Both the position numbers and the translations under genes were made by a program. 64,000 nt of DNA from an uncultured Bacilli bacterium (lineage in GTDB: Bacteria > Bacillota_I > Bacilli_A > RF39 > UBA660): contig CAKPHC010000001.1 in the NCBI GenBank assembly GCA_934155645.1, positions 1 to 64,000 of the forward strand. Reading direction: 5' to 3'. Positions 26,993 to 36,213 of the stretch are shown here, one piece after another. The notes below the pieces were generated by a model, which saw only the letters and a program-made list of their open reading frames with translations, made no database searches and was not told where the DNA came from. Position 1 is the stretch's first letter; each line of letters starts with the position of its first letter.

Positions 26993-29482
26993 ATGAAAAG
27001 AATTATAAAAAGAGTTTTCTTACTAGCTATAGTTGGAATATCTCTAATACTTGTTACATCAACTAATGCTTATGCTTTTACTAAACAAATATCTTATACT
27101 CCTATTGATAATACTAAAAACTTAGAAGTTAAAGATTTATCTTTTTCAGATATTACATTTAAAGATTACTCCTCTACTTCTACTAAAGCATTTGGATTAA
27201 CTGGTACTATTAATAACCATTCTAGTGACACTATTAATTATGATTTGACTGTTTATTATTATGATATAAACTACAATTTAGTAGCACAAGAATCAGTTTC
27301 CAAAACCGCTATATCTGGTATTAGCGATTTCAATCAAATGTCAAACTTAAATAGTTTATCACAACATAATGTTAACGAAATATATTATTACAGTCTATCA
27401 ATTTATATTGACGATACTAATAATTCAAAAGAAGAAATCAATCCATCATATTTAACTCCAAGTAAAAATTCACAATATTTTTTAAACGATTATGTTCTTG
27501 ATAAATATGACATTAATATTATTGTTAATGAAAACAATACTCTTGATATAACTGAGACAATAACGGCAAATTTTCGTAAACCGAAACATGGAATAATTAG
27601 AACTATTCCATTAAAGAATACGATAACTAGATTAAATGGAACTAAATCAACTAATCGTACCAAAGTAACAAATGTAAGTGTTAATAAAGAGTATAAAAAG
27701 TCAAAAGCAAATAATAATTACAAATTACAAATTGGTTCAGCAAATCACAGTATAACAGGTGAACAAACCTACATTATAAAGTATACATATAATCTAGGAA
27801 AAGACCCTATGAAAGATTATGATGAATTATACTACAATATAATTGGTACCGATTGGGATACTGCTGTTGGAAATATAACTTTTACAATAACTATGCCAAA
27901 AGATTTTGATTCAAGTAAATTGGGCTTTTCATCCGGTTCTATTGGTTCAACAAATAATAGTAAAGTTAAATACACTGTTAGTGGAACGAAAATAACAGGA
28001 AGTTATAATGGTATTTTAGCACCTAATCAAGCTTTAACAATTAGATGTGAATTACCAGAAGGATATTTTGTTGGTGCTGGTATTCCATTTGATATAAATG
28101 AATATATACCATTTATCTTGCCTATCATCTTTGCTACCCTATCAATACTATTATGGTATAAATTTGGTCGTGATGATGTTGTTATAGAAACAGTTGAATT
28201 TTATCCACCAGAAGGATTAAACAGTTTAGATATAGGATTCTTATATAATGGCAAAGCTAGAAGCAAAGATGTAACATCATTATTAATATATCTAGCAAAC
28301 AAAGGATACATTGAAATATCTAATAAAAGAATCGAAATCAATTCTCAAAAATTAAACTTAAGTGAAGAAACTATAAATAATGCTAATCAGAAAGTAATTG
28401 AATTGCAAAATAAAATTAATGAGGAAAAAGCTATTAATCCAAATTCTAAAAAAATAAAGTATTATGAAAATATGCTTGATATTTACAAAAATATTGACAC
28501 TCCTATTGATTTTAAACAATACAATCTTACTTCTTCAATAAAAATAATAAATAATAAAAGTGATTTTTTAATTAGAAAAGTAAAAGATTATGATGGAACT
28601 AATATACATGAAAAATGGTTCATGGAAGGATTGTTTGAAAATGGTAGAACTGAAGTTACATCTAAAATGCTATACAATAGTTTTTATGTAACTACTCATA
28701 GAATACTAAATAGTGTTAACTGCCGTACAAACATTAATAAAGTATTCGAAAAATCTGCTTCTAACAAAAAAATATTTGTTATTTTAATGATTATTGCAAC
28801 TTATTGTTTAATTACAATCCCACCATTAGCAAATAGTGGTCTATTAGAAACACTACCTATTGCTCTATTTCTACCAAGCATTGGTTTTTCACTTTTCTTT
28901 GCAGCACTATTTAATAAAGATACAATTATTTCAAAAGTATTTGAGTTATTCTTCGGTTTAGCTTTTATTACACCTTGTATACCATTAGTACTACCGTCTT
29001 TAAAAGAAAATCCAATATATCTAATTGGTTACATAATTGGAATAATATGTATAGGTTGTATGACAGCATGTCTAACTAATCTTAAGAAAAGAACAAAATA
29101 TGGTAATGAAATGTTAGGTAAATTACGTGGATTTAAACATTTCTTAGAAACTGTTGAAAAAGAAAAACTAGAAACTTTAGTTATGCAAAATCCAAACTAC
29201 TTTTATGATATACTACCATATACATATGTCCTAAATGTATCTGATAAATGGATAAAGAAATTCGAAACTATATCAATGCAAGCACCTAAATGGTATGATG
29301 ATTTTGATAGATTTGATATTTACTCTTTCAAAGGATTTATGGATTCAGCCATGACTTCAACAGAACGTGCTATATCATCAAGTCCTTCTAGTTCTTCTGG
29401 AGGTAGTTCAAGTGGTGGTTCTTCATCCGGCGGTGGTTCATCAGGCGGCGGCTCTGGTGGTGGCGGAGGAAGTTCTTGGTAA
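26993..29482 (+). CDS. DUF2207 membrane protein with FxLYD-like front domain and Gly-rich tail
   Basis: This 829-residue protein has a signal peptide (about 1-29). Residues about 40-140 look like an FxLYD/beta-sandwich domain (LTGTINNHSSDTINYDLTVY). The DUF2207 domain follows, with YDINIIVNENNTLDITETIT and HGIIRTIPL. Membrane helices lie near 365-385 and again at about 590-690. The end is a low-complexity SSSGGSSSGGGSSGGG-type tail. The ATG at 26993 follows GGAGGATAAA; the ATG at 26981 overlaps the ribosome site. It is presumably surface-facing and works with LemA; no enzymatic motif is visible. Confidence 0.88.
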   Translation: MKRIIKRVFLLAIVGISLILVTSTNAYAFTKQISYTPIDNTKNLEVKDLSFSDITFKDYSSTSTKAFGLTGTINNHSSDTINYDLTVYYYDINYNLVAQESVSKTAISGISDFNQMSNLNSLSQHNVNEIYYYSLSIYIDDTNNSKEEINPSYLTPSKNSQYFLNDYVLDKYDINIIVNENNTLDITETITANFRKPKHGIIRTIPLKNTITRLNGTKSTNRTKVTNVSVNKEYKKSKANNNYKLQIGSANHSITGEQTYIIKYTYNLGKDPMKDYDELYYNIIGTDWDTAVGNITFTITMPKDFDSSKLGFSSGSIGSTNNSKVKYTVSGTKITGSYNGILAPNQALTIRCELPEGYFVGAGIPFDINEYIPFILPIIFATLSILLWYKFGRDDVVIETVEFYPPEGLNSLDIGFLYNGKARSKDVTSLLIYLANKGYIEISNKRIEINSQKLNLSEETINNANQKVIELQNKINEEKAINPNSKKIKYYENMLDIYKNIDTPIDFKQYNLTSSIKIINNKSDFLIRKVKDYDGTNIHEKWFMEGLFENGRTEVTSKMLYNSFYVTTHRILNSVNCRTNINKVFEKSASNKKIFVILMIIATYCLITIPPLANSGLLETLPIALFLPSIGFSLFFAALFNKDTIISKVFELFFGLAFITPCIPLVLPSLKENPIYLIGYIIGIICIGCMTACLTNLKKRTKYGNEMLGKLRGFKHFLETVEKEKLETLVMQNPNYFYDILPYTYVLNVSDKWIKKFETISMQAPKWYDDFDRFDIYSFKGFMDSAMTSTERAISSSPSSSSGGSSSGGSSSGGGSSGGGSGGGGGSSW

Positions 29483-29516
29483 AACTCACTGATAAATAAT
29501 ATATATACATAAATAA

Positions 29517-29553
29517 AAAGCAAGTTCAGTTACACATTGAAATTGCTTTTTTA
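29517..29553 (+). terminator. Terminator after the DUF2207 gene
   Basis: Stem AAGCAAGTTCA/TGAAATTGCTT (one bulge) with Ts. The A-rich left flank may let it also act on the convergent methyltransferase gene. Confidence 0.75.
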
Positions 29554-29568
29554 TTAACTTATTAAAAA

Positions 29569-30807
29569 TTAGTCTTCATTATCAATAATGTTCTCTATTT
29601 CTTCGCCTATTCTTTCAATAACTCCAACTACTAATGCATTTCCCATCATAAAGTTTCTTCTTTTTTCTGACATTCCTGTATTGGTCCAATCATCTGGAAA
29701 ACCATTTATCCTTTCACATTCAATTGGAGTTAACAATCTAGGCTTCTTGGTCTTAAAATCTTCAATAACATGAGTAGTTCTACTAATTCCACCCTCACTA
29801 GTAAGCATAGTTCTCGCAGGAGCATCTAAATTATCTGGAAAAGGCATTGCACCTTCCGAATAATAGTATGGTGTGCCATTTGGTTTAACTCTAGGAATTC
29901 TTTTACTTCCTTTTAAATAAGTAAATTTTTCTATTTGTTCCTTAGATAGAAAATACTTATTATCAACGTCATTCTCTTCTCTAATTTTTCTAAGTGGATA
30001 AACTAAATTATAATCTGATTTCGTTTTTACAGTATATATACCACCATTTTTCATAACACCGGCATTATAAAATTCACACTTGAAATTATTACTTACATCA
30101 ATTAAATCTTTATATTCTGCAACATTTGATTCTGATATGGCAAAATAAGAATTTTTAATTGGAAATTGTTTAACAAACATACCCTTTTCAAAAATAATAT
30201 CTCTATCTTTTAGTTGTTGCATTTTCTTATAGTAGTTAGTAGATTTATGATAAGCAAAAATATAAGTTCTTCTCCTTTTTTGAGGAAGTCCATATTCACC
30301 CGCGTTAATAACTCGCCATTCAACATCGTAACCATTTTCATAAAAGCTTCTCAAAATCATTCCAAAATCTCTTCCTCTTTGTTTAGCAGGAGATAATAAT
30401 AATCTATCTACATTTTCAAGTAACACAAATGGTGGTTGCTTAATTGCTAAAGTTTCTTCTATAGCCCACCATAAAACGCCTTTTTTACCTTCAATACCTT
30501 TACTGGTTGATAAACTTTGAGCAACTGAATAATCTTGACATGGAAAACCGCCTACTAGTAATGTATGATTAGGAATATCATGTTTATCAATTTCGAATAT
30601 ATCAACATTAATCAAATCGTTATATCCGAATCTAATTCCATAACAGTCATAAGCTTCTTGTGTTTTAGTAGCAGGTTCCCATTGATTAGCCCATAAAAAT
30701 TGCCAGTTTCCGTTTTCTTTAACTACCCCATTTTCAAATGAAACCTTATTTAAACCACACCTAAAGCCACCTACTCCAGCAAACAATTCAATACATGTCT
30801 TTCTCAT
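29569..30807 (-). CDS. C5-cytosine DNA methyltransferase
   Basis: This 412-residue enzyme transfers a methyl group from AdoMet to C5 of cytosine in a specific site. Motif I is ELFAGVGGFRCGL (about 7-19), motif IV GGFPCQDYS with the catalytic Cys at about 90, motif VI LLENVDRLL (about 135), motif VIII QKRRRTYIFA (about 172), and motifs IX-X PIECERINGFPDDWT and MMGNALVVGVIERIG. The target-recognition region spans about 190-330. The ATG at 30807 follows TGGAGGTATAGA. No restriction endonuclease is adjacent, so it looks orphan. The recognition site cannot be read from sequence. Confidence 0.94.
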   Translation of the reverse strand: MRKTCIELFAGVGGFRCGLNKVSFENGVVKENGNWQFLWANQWEPATKTQEAYDCYGIRFGYNDLINVDIFEIDKHDIPNHTLLVGGFPCQDYSVAQSLSTSKGIEGKKGVLWWAIEETLAIKQPPFVLLENVDRLLLSPAKQRGRDFGMILRSFYENGYDVEWRVINAGEYGLPQKRRRTYIFAYHKSTNYYKKMQQLKDRDIIFEKGMFVKQFPIKNSYFAISESNVAEYKDLIDVSNNFKCEFYNAGVMKNGGIYTVKTKSDYNLVYPLRKIREENDVDNKYFLSKEQIEKFTYLKGSKRIPRVKPNGTPYYYSEGAMPFPDNLDAPARTMLTSEGGISRTTHVIEDFKTKKPRLLTPIECERINGFPDDWTNTGMSEKRRNFMMGNALVVGVIERIGEEIENIIDNED

Positions 30808-30957
30808 TCTATACCTCCACATTTGTTGTTAAATCAATAATTATATTATAATATAGTTAACCAAAAAGATCAATATTTCTACGCAAATATTTTAAAAAAT
30901 ATGATAATTTTTTATATTAAATTCAAGTATAAAAGTCCGACTACTTTTAGGCCATCA

Positions 30958-31013
30958 TTGTTTTATACATTAAAAAATCGAACTAAAAAGTTCGATTAAT
31001 ATCAATCTGGAGC
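30958..31013. repeat. Direct repeat copy A (tRNA-Gly end plus terminator)
   Basis: About 56 bases similar to 32463-32519: a T-rich start, AAAAAATCGAACTAAAAAGT and TCGA, then AATATCAAT(C/T)TGGAGC. TGGAGC is the last six bases of tRNA-Gly in complement. Weaker similarity continues left (TCCGACTACTTTT). It lies after the AlbA_2 gene in its reading direction. Confidence 0.85.
30971..30996 (-). terminator. Terminator of the AlbA_2 gene (duplicated hairpin)
   Basis: Stem TCGAACT/AGTTCGA with a 4-base loop and six Ts on the minus-strand transcript. Confidence 0.8.
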
Positions 31014-31077
31014 AAGCGTCGTAGTTATTTACAACTTTTTCCAATACACGAAGTAATATATAAATATCAATCCAATA

Positions 31078-32379
31078 TTATTTTAGCATATAATAAGTAT
31101 TTTTACCAGTGCCTGATTGGATTAAAGTATTATTGCTTATCATATTGTTTAAAATATCAATAGCTCTAGTTTTAGATACATCAAGTAATGATTCTACTAT
31201 TATTCTATTTATTTTATTATTTTTCTTTAAATATTCAATAATTTGTTCTTCTTGTGTTAAATTAGTTGGTAGAGTTTTGACGCTATCATTTTCAATATAA
31301 TTGACATTATATAAAGTTACTTTGAATACATTTTCGGTATCCAATATTAATGGTTGCTTATCAAAGCCTTTATATGATTCAATGATTCTTCCAATACCAG
31401 TTCCGAAACTTTCTACGTATTTTAATCTATAAAATATATTTGCTAAATTAGGATTTCTTGATTCGGAAACACCATTGTATAAATCTTCTATATTAAGACC
31501 CTTGATTAATCCACCTAAAGATGTAATTTCAAAATGATCATCAAATAATGATATTAATATACTACCCGTAAAATGATAATCACGATGTATAACAGCATTT
31601 AATAAAGATTCTCTAATTGCATATTCTGGATAATCTCTTGTATCAATTCTCTCTAAACCTATAATTTTTCCTTTAGTTTTGTTATATAAATCTAAATATT
31701 CAAATGTATCATTTACTTGCTTTAGTACTGAACCAGTAAATTCTTTTCTGTCTTTAAATTCTAATTTGCTATTTCCGTTAAAAATAGCACATTTTATTGA
31801 ATAAGGGCATTCATCTGATAAAAGCAACCCTAAATTAGTATATTTATTATTTAAATTAACAATATTTAATGCTTTAAATTTATTATCATTAATTTCTATG
31901 TTGTGGTTTTTAAAAATATTTTTCAAATATTCAAAGTGTAAATCTTGAACACTTGAAACATTATTTTCAAAAGAATTGCTATTACTTTCTATTAGCATCT
32001 TTTTTATAACTTCTTCACTTGCTTGTACTGATGCGTTTCCGTGTCTTAAATAAACACCTGCCGATTTTAAACCTTTATCAGATAAATAATATGGTTTATT
32101 TGGTGCTTCACTAATTTTAACTATAATTATATCTTTATCTTCAATTCTTTCTATATATATTTTAGTATAAAGCGTTAAATCTGATTTAATACCTTCACGT
32201 ATCATTCCGCTCAATGATTCTAAATCTTTATTAGCATCTTTTAAGCCAATAACATTTCCACCGTCATCAATGCCAATATAAATAGTTCCATTATTAGTAT
32301 TAGCGAATGCAACAATTTCTTTTTTTATATCTTTAGTTAATTCAACTTTTAATTCAGTATTTTGATCTTCTATGTACAT
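31078..32379 (-). CDS. AlbA_2 (Schlafen-like) DNA-binding protein with GHKL-like domain
   Basis: This 433-residue protein starts with an AlbA_2 domain (TELKVELTKDIKKEIVAFAN then NNGTIYIGIDDGGNVIGL, about 5-120). The HATPase_c_4-like region is at about 240-345 (RESLLNAVIHRDYHFTGS, SLGGLIKG, ESFGTGIGRI), and a winged helix forms the last 60 residues. Family members are often annotated as RecG-related helicases but have no helicase motifs. They occur as regulators and in defence or accessory islands. The ATG at 32379 follows AGGTGATAAAA. The gene is bracketed by direct repeats that include the tRNA-Gly end and has a strong promoter preceded by three iterons. Confidence 0.88.
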   Translation of the reverse strand: MYIEDQNTELKVELTKDIKKEIVAFANTNNGTIYIGIDDGGNVIGLKDANKDLESLSGMIREGIKSDLTLYTKIYIERIEDKDIIIVKISEAPNKPYYLSDKGLKSAGVYLRHGNASVQASEEVIKKMLIESNSNSFENNVSSVQDLHFEYLKNIFKNHNIEINDNKFKALNIVNLNNKYTNLGLLLSDECPYSIKCAIFNGNSKLEFKDRKEFTGSVLKQVNDTFEYLDLYNKTKGKIIGLERIDTRDYPEYAIRESLLNAVIHRDYHFTGSILISLFDDHFEITSLGGLIKGLNIEDLYNGVSESRNPNLANIFYRLKYVESFGTGIGRIIESYKGFDKQPLILDTENVFKVTLYNVNYIENDSVKTLPTNLTQEEQIIEYLKKNNKINRIIVESLLDVSKTRAIDILNNMISNNTLIQSGTGKNTYYMLK

Positions 32380-32396
32380 TTTTATCACCTAATAAT

Positions 32397-32425
32397 ATTA
32401 TATACAAAAATAAAAATATTATCAA
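32397..32425 (-). promoter_or_regulatory. Promoter of the AlbA_2 gene
   Basis: TTGATA, 17 bases, TATAAT, about 20 bases before the ATG. It is a close match to sigma-A consensus. Confidence 0.8.
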
Positions 32426-32429
32426 TTGA

Positions 32430-32458
32430 TTCGACCACTTTTCGACCGCTTTTCGACC
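32430..32458. repeat. Three phased iterons upstream of the AlbA_2 promoter
   Basis: TTCGACC occurs at 32430, 32441 and 32452, spaced exactly 11 bases (TTCGACCACTT, TTCGACCGCTT, TTCGACCAG), directly behind the -35. One-turn spacing suggests protein binding on one face. The other repeat side has only one degraded unit. Confidence 0.75.
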
Positions 32459-32462
32459 AGCA

Positions 32463-32519
32463 CTGTTTTTTGTATTAAAAAATCGAACTAAAAAGTTCGA
32501 CTAAATATCAATTTGGAGC
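32463..32519. repeat. Direct repeat copy B (tRNA-Gly end plus terminator)
   Basis: Partner of copy A at 30958-31013. Here TGGAGC is the genuine 3' end of tRNA-Gly. Confidence 0.85.
32477..32500 (-). terminator. Terminator of the tRNA-Cys/tRNA-Gly unit
   Basis: Stem TCGAACT/AGTTCGA, loop of 4, six Ts, 14 bases after tRNA-Gly. Confidence 0.85.
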
Positions 32520-32587
32520 GGACAAGGAGAATTGAACTCCCGCCTCGACCTTGGCAAGGTCGCATTCTACCACTAAACCATGTCCGC
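32514..32587 (-). tRNA. tRNA-Gly (anticodon GCC)
   Basis: The acceptor stem GCGGACA/TGTCCGC is perfect, the anticodon stem CGACC/GGTCG holds TTGCCAA, and CCA is encoded. Its last six bases are part of the duplicated repeat. Confidence 0.94.
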
Positions 32588-32592
32588 ATTTA

Positions 32593-32666
32593 TGGAGGGC
32601 CTAGTCGGATTTGAACCAACGATCAGGGAGTTGCAGTCCCACGCCTTACCACTTGGCTATAGACCC
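32593..32666 (-). tRNA. tRNA-Cys (anticodon GCA)
   Basis: The acceptor stem GGGTCTA/TAGGCCC has one T-G wobble, the anticodon loop is CTGCAAC, and CCA is encoded. Five bases upstream of tRNA-Gly. Confidence 0.94.
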
Positions 32667-32717
32667 ATCATATTTATTCACTTGCAAATATTATTTTACA
32701 CTAAACAGACTAAGTTG

Positions 32718-33173
32718 TCAATTTAAAATGTATGCAAATAAATTTAAATATGATGCAAATAAAACCCATAATAAGTAAGGAATCTGTAAAAATGCAGCTA
32801 CTCTATTTTTTGAATAAAACTTAACAATCATCGTTACAACTAAAGCTAATAAAATAAGAATCCAAATAAATGCTAATAGTCTTAACTTAAATACAAAGAA
32901 AATAATTGGCCATAAAAGATTAACAACTAATTGTATATAATAGATTGATTTAGTGTCAAAATCCATTAATACATTACTATCAATTATTCCATAAGAAATT
33001 CCCATTAACAAATAAAGAATAGTCCAAACAATTGGAAACACAAATCCTGGTGGTGCTAAAGGTGGCTTATTTAACATATTATAATCCATCGATGAAGAAA
33101 TTAATAATCCCACTACTCCACCTAATACTAATGGAATTAAAATACTTTTAATATAAATCTTTACTTTATTCAT
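32718..33173 (-). CDS. tspO: TspO/MBR family membrane protein
   Basis: This 151-residue protein has five hydrophobic helices and the family motifs NKPPLAPPGFVFPIVWTILY (about 36-55) and NLLWPIIFFVFKLR (about 100-113). TspO proteins bind tetrapyrroles and modulate stress responses, and sit in the cytoplasmic membrane. The ATG at 33173 follows TAGGAGGAGCT; the frame open to 33233 runs over the upstream ribosome site and is rejected. The Trp-rich features of the porphyrin site are only partly kept. Confidence 0.9.
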   Translation of the reverse strand: MNKVKIYIKSILIPLVLGGVVGLLISSSMDYNMLNKPPLAPPGFVFPIVWTILYLLMGISYGIIDSNVLMDFDTKSIYYIQLVVNLLWPIIFFVFKLRLLAFIWILILLALVVTMIVKFYSKNRVAAFLQIPYLLWVLFASYLNLFAYILN

Positions 33174-33216
33174 AGCTCCTCCTATTATTATTCTATTAGA
33201 ATAAGAAGGAAATATG

Positions 33217-33241
33217 TAAAAAATAGTTACCAACGTAACTA
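33217..33241 (-). terminator. Terminator of the 33.2-34.8 kb membrane-protein gene
   Basis: Stem AGTTAC/GTAACT, loop GTTG, then ATTTTTT in the minus-strand transcript; the stop codon is in the hairpin. Confidence 0.75.
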
Positions 33242-34837
33242 TCTCAAAATATAAGTATAAATTTTATCCATGATTATAAAATCCAAATAAATATTATCAG
33301 CATTTAGCGTTTCACCTGCTATTTCATAATACTTATAATCATTAACAGCACTTGGTGTTACATTAGCCATATTAAAACTTTGATTATATTCTTTACCATC
33401 TATTACATATCTAATATGTCCAAATTCTGACAATAAATTACTGTTTAACTTTTCATTATAAATATTAGAATCAATATCTATATTAGCATTAATCTTTATT
33501 ATAAAAGCATTATAACTAGTATTTACAGTAGGTACAATAAAATCTTTGAATGTGTAACACTCTTTTTTACATTGTTTATATTCATAAGTAAATCTATTAG
33601 CAATTTCAAAATTATTAATTGTTATACTACTATTACCTAAAATAGTTTTATTAAAAGTTAATTTCTCTCCTATTTTTGCTTCATTAACTTTAGTTTGTTT
33701 TTTTATAGTAAGTGGATTCAAATTAATTCTTTTATTAATGTAAATTCTTTCACCGTTATTAACTTTATAACCACTAGTATACTCTAAAACTTTATTACTT
33801 TTAGCTAAATCTTTATCTACTTTAAATATAACAATAAATACAGTCTCTTTACCACTATCAACAGTAATATCACTAGATGTAGTACCTAGTCCTAAAAAAT
33901 AGTTTTTATCTTTTATATCAACTTGGTATATTTTATCTTTAATAATTAAACTAAATTTCTTTAATGCAAAAGTAATACTTTCTTTTGAATCATTTTTTAC
34001 TTTTACTCTTGCTACAGTATAACTATTTTTATTTTTAGTTATATCATTACCAAAATCATCTGTATCTAATTGATAACTATTTAGAACAGTTAATTTTAAT
34101 CCAAAAGAACTTATAACTTCATTTTCTTTATAAACTCTATTTTTTACATAAAAATTATTATGTAAAATAACACCACTAATTACAAGAACAATTCCTGTTA
34201 CTAACATAATTAAAACTCTATTTTCCTTAAAAACATACTTTGCATTACGCATTCTTCTACGAAATCTAGTTTTAACATCAAAATTATCAATATCTATATC
34301 AAGTTCAAATTCTTCATTATCATTTTCTGTAGCTTGTAACTCCATTAAATCCTTTTGAAAGTTAAACTTTTTAATATTAAAACCAATAGCTCTTACAAGT
34401 GATATTAACAAAAATGGAACTTGCCCTAATACCATTACTAATAAGGAATCTCTTCCTATTCTAAGTAATAAAACATCTACTTTATTAAATGCAATACTGT
34501 TTAACTGTACACTTACAAATATCAAATCTAAAAACAAAACAATATAATAAGCAATCAAAATTAAATAATACTTTAATGGCTTATCCTTGGCTCTCATTAA
34601 CATAAAAATAATAAAACTAAACATTATAGCTAAGAATATTGCCAAATAAATATAAGGCCCTAAATATATTTCAGATAAGTTATCTATAACATCATATGTT
34701 CTTGCATCAATATAACTATTTAGGAAAGATAAAAGTTTATTAGTTTTTAAAACAATAAAAAGCAATATAGCAGTTAGTATTAAATGAATTAACTTAAAGT
34801 GCTTTATCAAAAACGCATACGGTTTTCTTAATATCAT
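33239..34837 (-). CDS. Multi-helix membrane protein with extracellular DUF4352-like domain
   Basis: I do not recognise this 532-residue protein as a whole. Four helices lie in the first 155 residues and a fifth at about 208-226 after a basic segment (RFRRRMRNAKYVFKENR). An extracellular part follows with a beta-sandwich of DUF4352 type (EVISSFGLKLTVLN, then YTVARVKVKNDSKESITFAL, split here by a few residues) and further beta-rich sequence. The ATG follows AAGGAGGATAAGGTT. It could be an adhesion or envelope-sensing protein; no catalytic motif is seen. Confidence 0.65.
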   Translation of the reverse strand: MILRKPYAFLIKHFKLIHLILTAILLFIVLKTNKLLSFLNSYIDARTYDVIDNLSEIYLGPYIYLAIFLAIMFSFIIFMLMRAKDKPLKYYLILIAYYIVLFLDLIFVSVQLNSIAFNKVDVLLLRIGRDSLLVMVLGQVPFLLISLVRAIGFNIKKFNFQKDLMELQATENDNEEFELDIDIDNFDVKTRFRRRMRNAKYVFKENRVLIMLVTGIVLVISGVILHNNFYVKNRVYKENEVISSFGLKLTVLNSYQLDTDDFGNDITKNKNSYTVARVKVKNDSKESITFALKKFSLIIKDKIYQVDIKDKNYFLGLGTTSSDITVDSGKETVFIVIFKVDKDLAKSNKVLEYTSGYKVNNGERIYINKRINLNPLTIKKQTKVNEAKIGEKLTFNKTILGNSSITINNFEIANRFTYEYKQCKKECYTFKDFIVPTVNTSYNAFIIKINANIDIDSNIYNEKLNSNLLSEFGHIRYVIDGKEYNQSFNMANVTPSAVNDYKYYEIAGETLNADNIYLDFIIMDKIYTYILR

Positions 34838-34883
34838 AACCTTATCCTCCTTATTCTAGTATTAGTATACATTATTTTTATCT

Positions 34884-34912
34884 TAAAAAAAAGAATATTC
34901 ATAAATATTCTT
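34884..34912 (-). terminator. Second of tandem terminators
   Basis: Stem AAGAATATT/AATATTCTT, loop of 4, eight Ts in the minus-strand transcript. Confidence 0.75.
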
Positions 34913-34960
34913 AATAATTGACAAATACTTTTATTTTATCCGGTTATTTAATTTTAGGTC

Positions 34961-34992
34961 AAAAAAATAGTGCTTATTTAAAATAAACACTA
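34961..34992 (-). terminator. First of tandem terminators, at the 3' end of the 34.97-36.19 kb gene
   Basis: 12-base stem TAGTGTTTATTT/AAATAAGCACTA (one wobble) with seven Ts. The stop codon is within it. Confidence 0.8.
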
Positions 34993-36191
34993 TAAATATT
35001 ATTATAATTATATTGAAATTCTTTACTACTTAAAATTATCTTAGTACCAGTATCATTATACCTATACAAAGAAGTACCATCAATATAGTAAATATTATCA
35101 TTTACAACTTGTATTTCTTTAGCATTAGCATTATGAAATAAGAATATTCTTTTAGTTAAGTCCTTCTTATAAACTTTATAAAAATCATTGTTACTGTTAC
35201 GATAATAATAGTATTTATCAGATTCAAAAGCTTCTACATAATTATCTTTTATCGAATATTTCTTTGCAAACTTAATTTCAGTATTAGAAAATTCATATAT
35301 GTTTTTAGTAGACCATTCTTCACCATCATAATATTGACCGTTTGTATTCTTATCACCTACTATACGGTAACTTTTCTTAAATGGATTAATTTCATATTGT
35401 ACAAAATTACTTTTATCAAATATATATAACTTATTATCTACTACTCCATTTACATATAAATTAGTAGAAATATTATCTTCTAAACGTAAATTATCAATGC
35501 TTTCATCTTCCATATTGATAATTAAAAAAGCGGAATATTCAGGTTTCTTTTCATATTTTGGCAATATATAATACTTACCAATTAAAGTACCTAAATCATT
35601 GTGATAAACATCATAATTAGAAAATGCTATTCTACTATTTTTACTTCTGTTTATTTTAACAAGTCTTTTATATGTATATACAATAACATTTTCATTATCT
35701 TCAAAGTTTTCCTTATATACATCCATCAAACTAACAACAGATGACTTACTAGAAGATACATACTTATTTTTATCAAACTTATATAGAGTATTAATAAATT
35801 CATCTAAATTATATTTATCTTTAATACTAGCATAAGAACGTTGTTCTCCATTAACATCACAAATTATATCACTCTTAACTTCTTTTATATAACTAGGTGA
35901 TATACAAGTTAACTCATCTTTTTCATAAACCTTTATATCATTAATAACTTTTTTCTGCTTATTAAAAATATTATCAATATCAAAAACAAATTCCTTATCA
36001 TCATATTTTACTTTAAAAAAGTAATAATCATTATCCTTTGTTTTAGAGTACTCTTCGTAAACAGTAGCATCTTTAGAATTAATACTTATAGAATAATCTA
36101 ACTTATGCTCCTTTTTAAAGAAAGTTACCCCAAATTGAAATATCAATAATAATATACCTAGTACTATTACAAAATTAAATATTTTCTTCAT
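34974..36191 (-). CDS. Membrane-anchored beta-rich protein of unknown function
   Basis: This 405-residue protein has an N-terminal signal anchor (about 4-24) and then a long outward region rich in Tyr, Asp and Lys. Several YY and IYxFD-like strands (YYYRNSNNDFYKVYKKDL, IYYIDGTSLYRYND) recall a beta-propeller such as those of DUF5050/DUF5052-like proteins, but I cannot name a family. The ATG follows AATGGTGGTAGT. It is flanked by terminators on both sides and so is transcribed by itself. Confidence 0.6.
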   Translation of the reverse strand: MKKIFNFVIVLGILLLIFQFGVTFFKKEHKLDYSISINSKDATVYEEYSKTKDNDYYFFKVKYDDKEFVFDIDNIFNKQKKVINDIKVYEKDELTCISPSYIKEVKSDIICDVNGEQRSYASIKDKYNLDEFINTLYKFDKNKYVSSSKSSVVSLMDVYKENFEDNENVIVYTYKRLVKINRSKNSRIAFSNYDVYHNDLGTLIGKYYILPKYEKKPEYSAFLIINMEDESIDNLRLEDNISTNLYVNGVVDNKLYIFDKSNFVQYEINPFKKSYRIVGDKNTNGQYYDGEEWSTKNIYEFSNTEIKFAKKYSIKDNYVEAFESDKYYYYRNSNNDFYKVYKKDLTKRIFLFHNANAKEIQVVNDNIYYIDGTSLYRYNDTGTKIILSSKEFQYNYNNIYSVYFK

Positions 36192-36213
36192 ACTACCACC
36201 ATTATTAGTATAT

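Noticed and set aside
29380..29475. Simple-sequence repeat as a CRISPR or phase-variation tract
   Set aside because: It is an in-frame Ser/Gly tail without unit spacing; no spacer pattern and no homopolymer tract that would shift the frame.
29320..29523. Pro-rich open frame opposite the Gly-rich tail of the DUF2207 protein
   Set aside because: It is the complement of GGN codons; no start site, promoter or family match.
31078..32379. RecG-type helicase
   Set aside because: No Walker A/B or helicase motifs are present; the domain order is AlbA_2, GHKL-like and winged helix.
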